A DNA stretch of 64,000 bases from Ignelater luminosus (taxonomy: Eukaryota; Arthropoda; Insecta; Coleoptera; Elateridae): NCBI GenBank assembly GCA_011009095.1, contig VTPC01090883.1:1-64000 (forward strand), in the 5' to 3' direction. The position numbers and the translations under genes are program-made. The notes under the pieces are model-generated. The model was not told where the DNA came from. It did not search any database and was given only the letters and a program-made list of their open reading frames with translations. Below, piece by piece: positions 59,681 to 64,000 of the stretch. How positions within the stretch are numbered: the first letter of the stretch is position 1; the number at the start of each line of letters is the position of its first letter.

Positions 59681-61699
59681 CTTGAAAGGAGAAGAGAAAA
59701 ACGGTAGTAAATATTTGATTCCAGACGTTCGACAAGAAAAATTAACCCAGACAGTCATCACCGTTCATTCATTGAATTGGCTGTTTTAGCTTATATAGTG
59801 AGAAGCTTCACGTTTGAAGCTTTAAGGTATAATTAAGATCATATTCTGATAAAATTGAGAAAGCAAGCTATTCACTACTCAGTGTTACTTTTGTTTTTTC
59901 GATTGTTTTGAATGTGGTTTACGAAGTAATAAGCAATAAGTTTGGCGCTCAGAACGTGGGGCTAATAATTTTGCTAATATTCTTCTTTCATTTCGGCCTA
60001 ATCTTATGCAATCATTCCCATTTGTCAATATTTGTGGATTATTGTATAACTGAAAGCAGCATATTAGAGGGTCCCTTCTAAAAAAGTTTAGTTTCGAATA
60101 ATAAAAAGGATGCTCAACTATTTGTTTACAGATGTATCTCATTGAGCTTTATTATGAGGTTCCCCATCAAATGTTATCTCTTAAATTTAACATACAAATG
60201 GCGCCATAAATTGTAGAACTGTCGGTAACCAATTTGGCGCCCAACGTGGCTTAGCCAAATACAACTTTATATTAAAAGAAGAGTGAATAGCTTAATGAGA
60301 CCTTATTTAGAAGATTTTAATTTACATCTAATGGTACTGACCTTAACAGATAGCCAGCCAGCATTTTTACGAAAATAATAAGATTACTACTGTTATTTCG
60401 ATTCATCGTTACATTAATATTTTTATAAACATAATAGTTGTACTCTAGGTAGAAGGAAATTCAATTTGATATGCCAGAACGTCATTATTAGTCGCACCTT
60501 TAAAAACAAACCTGTAACCCCTGGATCCGGAGATAAACATGCAAACCATCTGCAACTACCAAAGCCAACTACAGACAAATAGTACAAGTACAACTCATGG
60601 ACTTATGTAACCATATTCTGCGTGACAAAAATAAACTATCAAATACTTATTAACAAAGATCAATACAGTTAAAATAGAACTACATTTTTTTTTTTTTTTT
60701 TTTAGTATACACAGAATAAGCTTTTATTTTCCGTTCTACTAATTTTCAAAATACATTTTACTTATCAATTATGTTATAAATAATTAGCCGAAGCTTTTAT
60801 GAAGTCACTTTTATTATGATTTATGTCGACAAAGCTAGGTTATATTTAACTTGTATCAATTTATTTATTAATACAATGTAGTAAATGCTTTTATTTTGCT
60901 GAATAACAAAATAAAAAATATTTTCAACTCACAAGAAGTAAGCGTTTACTACACTTTATTATGCGTTTGCATATAACCTAATGTTTATGTTCAGCATGTT
61001 AGGTTATGTTGGAAAAAAAAAGTTACGTTACACTTGACAACTATCATTAGCCTTTTTAGTAAAGTTGCCATTAGTGATAAAATTTCATCACTGTGGTGAC
61101 AAATACCATGAAAATTAAGAGTAATGAAGTGGTGATAAATTAGATTTCTCTTTAATAAACATTTAAATTAACAAAATTTCTCATATCATTTATCAATATA
61201 TAAATAAATACCCAGATACCTCTCAAGACTTATGGTACACCAATTTTAGAGAAAAGATAAAATATTTCTAAAAATCAAAATTATAGATTGTAAAAATCAA
61301 TAAATTATAAAAACACCTCAAAACCCAACCTCAAATTTGAGGTTATAAATGTTTTTATTTTTTTTATTTATCAACATGAAATTTCACAAAGTAACAGTGA
61401 AGAAAAGAAATAATTTTGAAAATCAACTCATGAAATTTGCTACAAAATGCTTTGAAAGGTACACAGGAGTTACAATGTAAGTCATAAAATTTAAGAAAAA
61501 CACAAAAAAGTACTACCCCACATAGATTCTTGTGTATATTTCACTGTGTAAGTGTTTGCATAATATAAAACTACTTAAAAACATTAAGACAAACTTTTGC
61601 GTTAAAAGAGAAACTAAATTTTAATACTATGTTTACTCGTAAACATAAAATTGTGTGAAAAAAAAACAAAATTGAAGTATTAATTGGTCGATTTATTTA

Positions 61700-61860
61700 G
61701 CTTAGGTTAGGTTAGAGAGTTAGTTGTCAATATCAAAGGAAGTGAGGTTAGGAAGTTAAGTTGTCAATGTCAAAAAAAGTGAGGTTAGGAAGTTTGTTAT
61801 CAATGTCAAAAAAAAGCGAGTTTATGGAGTTGGTTGTTAATTGCTAACTGTAGAAAATGT
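61700..61860 (+). repeat. Minisatellite, about 45-bp unit
   Basis: GTGAGGTTAGGAAGTT followed by TGTCAATGTCAAAAAAA is repeated about three times, with a further related copy near 63390-63450. Confidence 0.7.
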
Positions 61861-63929
61861 TTTAAACAAAACAATTTATTGCATAGATTAAATTCATGAA
61901 CATTTAGAGCAACGGGGATCAATTCCTGTTTGGAAATTTATGAAAAAATATTCCATTTTCTCGATTGTTTTAATTGTTTGAACTATTTCTACAACCATAC
62001 AATGTAAAATTTGTTTTTTGTGTTGTGATCCCCTTTAATAGTTGCACGATACATGCATATAACTCTTGTGTTTAGACGATGGACCGCCCCTGAGTAAGCA
62101 AAGAGTCAAAGTTTGGAGATTTTGCACTTTTTATAAAAGAAAGATCGGAATAACTCAAAGCCCTATGTAGCTCAGAAACTATAAGGGCTAAGAGGGTCTG
62201 CTTTTCATCGATCGACGTAGTTCCGAGATCACCGTGATGCCCTATCAAAAAATTAGTTGTTGGTTATGGTCCGATTGAGCAGAGGGTTTCTTTTTTTAAA
62301 AAAAAAAAAAAAAAAATTAAAGAGCATCATCGGGCAGCAAGTTTAAGTGGATAAAGAAGAAAAAAAAAAGTAATTTGTCTTGTTTTTGAACCTTTCTAGA
62401 GCCCTGAAATGGACACCTTTTAAGCTTGAGAGACGAATCCTGAAGGGTGCCGCTCCTCACACATATCCTTTCTAGCGCTGTTATTTTTGGGTGATTAATG
62501 TTGAGATTCATGAGTATGTAACTCTTCCAAACCTTTGTGCACTTTGCCTCCAAATTCAGTTAAAATGCCCGGATGAACTTTGGAGATAAAAAAAATTCAA
62601 AATTTCTTGTGAATTCATTATTTTTGGTTTTTCGCTGTATAAACTGATAACAAATGGCTCAACAGATTTTTAAAGTACAAAGATTCTCCTTTTCGGTTTG
62701 GTATGAAAATAGCGCTTGTTCAGGTTAGTACGGAAATTACTTCCATCCAAGCCAGTACGAAAAAGATCTCGATCTTGTGCAGTATGAAAATCATCCGTTT
62801 TGGACCAGCACAGAAATAACAGCCCAACCGATCCTAAGCTCCCATAACTCCGACCAGCTGGACAGGCCCGATTGACCAGATGTAAGCTTGAAAAGTTCAA
62901 TAAATTTTTAAAATGAAGCCTGGCCCCATCTGAACTAGAGCTTCAGGATGGGTACATTCTATCAACCTGAAATCTCCACAATTGTAAAGAGAAAGCAAAA
63001 TACGTGTGTAGTAGGCCCTCTCCTTTTCTTTTTGAGAAACCATTATTTTGTACCTGAAAATCGCATTTGATAGGATAACGGAGACAAAAGTGGCACGCGG
63101 TTGGGTGGTCAATAAGAGCATTGCGAGGAGATATCTCGTGCCATCGAATATTTTATATTTAGTTATGGTGAGTACTGTACCAAGAGCATCACAGGTACAG
63201 CATGTGTGCAAGGAGACGAAATGTGCCAACTGGGGATTTTTAAATTTTCATAATTATTAGCATGGAGTTCCACCAAATAACATGGTGAACAAAATAAATA
63301 TCACATGTTAGAATTTAGTAAATTAGCTATCTCATCTTTTATTTTATTCTTTATATTAATTTGTCACTTCCTTTAGCTCTGTCCAAGATAAAGTGAGGTT
63401 AAAAAGTTATTAAAATAGTAAGGTTAGGAAGTTTTGTTAATGTCAAAAGATAAAATAAAACAAAAAAAATAAGGTTAGCTTTGGAAACAAAAAAAAGAGT
63501 TCCTGATGGAGAAAAATAAAATAAAAAATTTCTTAGTAATGATTAATGAATAAACAATAAGAGGTTATATTACTGTGATAAATCTTTCATAAAATATTAT
63601 TATCCTTAGGTATGTATTTAAACTGATCCAAGTATCACCATTTTTGAAATTTCTAAATTAATAAGTACAGTGTATTAAGTTTTAATTTTTTTTCAGTGTA
63701 TCTAGAATTTAGTTACAAAAAGTTACTAAACGGTTTTAGGTTATGTATCATTTGACAACTAATTTCAGAATGTTGTGTATTTACAATTTTAAGAGAAAAT
63801 AAATAATAATAAAACTTTTTAACAAAATTATAATTTTAAATAAAGTAAGTATCGTAAAAATAGTGGAATTAAAAGCTTATAAAGCTATTCATAAATTTAA
63901 ATAACATGATATTTACATTATCCATTTGT

Positions 63930-64000
63930 CTCAACAACAAAAAATTAAATTTCCTAATAAGAATTGATGCATGTCAACTTGACAGTTGCTAGCTAAAGTT
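63930..64000 (+). repeat. Dispersed repeat, second copy, cut by the window end
   Basis: Matches 32155-32240 from TCTCAACAA to GTCAACTTGACAGTTG, with about 14 bp missing after TGCATG. Confidence 0.7.

Larger units (their letters stand above)
59681..64000 (-). other. Probable Ars2 intron with repeats
   Basis: No further Ars2 exon was found up to the window end, so this stretch is at least 4.3 kb of intron. It holds a 20-base T run (60686), a poly-A run (about 62300), an AGGTTAGGAAGTT minisatellite (61700-61860), repeat-like blocks at 62040-62560 and 62670-62950, and a dispersed repeat at 63930. Confidence 0.5.

Noticed and set aside
62170..62215. TAGCTCAG block resembling a tRNA A box
   Set aside because: No B box at proper distance and no cloverleaf; more likely part of a dispersed repeat.
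62317..62553. 78-codon minus-strand frame
   Set aside because: Overlaps a poly-A run and a repeat-like block; no domain seen.
1..64000. CRISPR arrays, operons, bacterial insertion sequences, tRNA or rRNA genes
   Set aside because: The DNA is insect nuclear; no direct-repeat/spacer arrays and no tRNA cloverleaf or rRNA sequence were recognised.

Overview
This is an insect nuclear genome window: AT-rich, with intron-split genes, short (TTAGG)n telomere-type tracts and many decayed transposons. The lineage cannot be fixed from the sequence; a beetle-like genome would fit, but that is a guess. Exon structures were assembled by reading splice sites by eye and checking that codon phase stays open from start to stop.

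Left part (1-29.5 kb): the 3' end of a C2H2 zinc-finger gene with a minisatellite behind it; an intronless small heat-shock protein with a TATA box and a heat-shock-element cluster; a decayed mariner-type transposon; a small RanBD/PH-like protein; and then the dominant gene, Nup358/RanBP2. It spans about 17 kb on the minus strand in ten coding exons (2754 aa). Its introns hold R1-clade retrotransposon debris, (TTAGG)n-like arrays and minisatellites. Nup358 is divergent from mitochondrial ribosomal protein L27, which converges tail-to-tail on the tRNA-splicing endonuclease subunit gene Tsen34. Next is glycerol kinase (minus strand), whose last intron contains a complete three-exon gamma-glutamylcyclotransferase gene on the plus strand.

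Middle part (29.5-46 kb): a transposon-rich stretch (copia pol, gypsy gag, Transib/RAG1-like transposase, a long-TIR foldback element, hAT-like, R1-like and CR1-like debris, a TA-flanked MITE, a piggyBac-like N-terminus). It also holds an eIF2B-epsilon gene fragment. The functional gene here is a membrane-associated progesterone receptor component (PGRMC/MAPR, three exons).

Right part (46-64 kb): a three-exon 94-residue signal-peptide plus single-membrane-span microprotein, a four-exon 206-residue unrecognised nuclear-type protein, another repeat zone (hAT MITE, P-element/THAP9-like debris, mariner debris), and the 3' nine exons of Ars2/SRRT, whose first exons lie outside the window. The last 4 kb is intron or repeat.

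The most interesting observation is in Nup358. The exon that completes the third Ran-binding domain reads in frame through its consensus splice donor into 40 more codons. These end in a 17-residue hydrophobic stretch, a short basic tail and a stop, so intron retention would give a 2204-aa, tail-anchored Nup358. I know of no membrane-anchored RanBP2 isoform. This is a prediction from sequence only.
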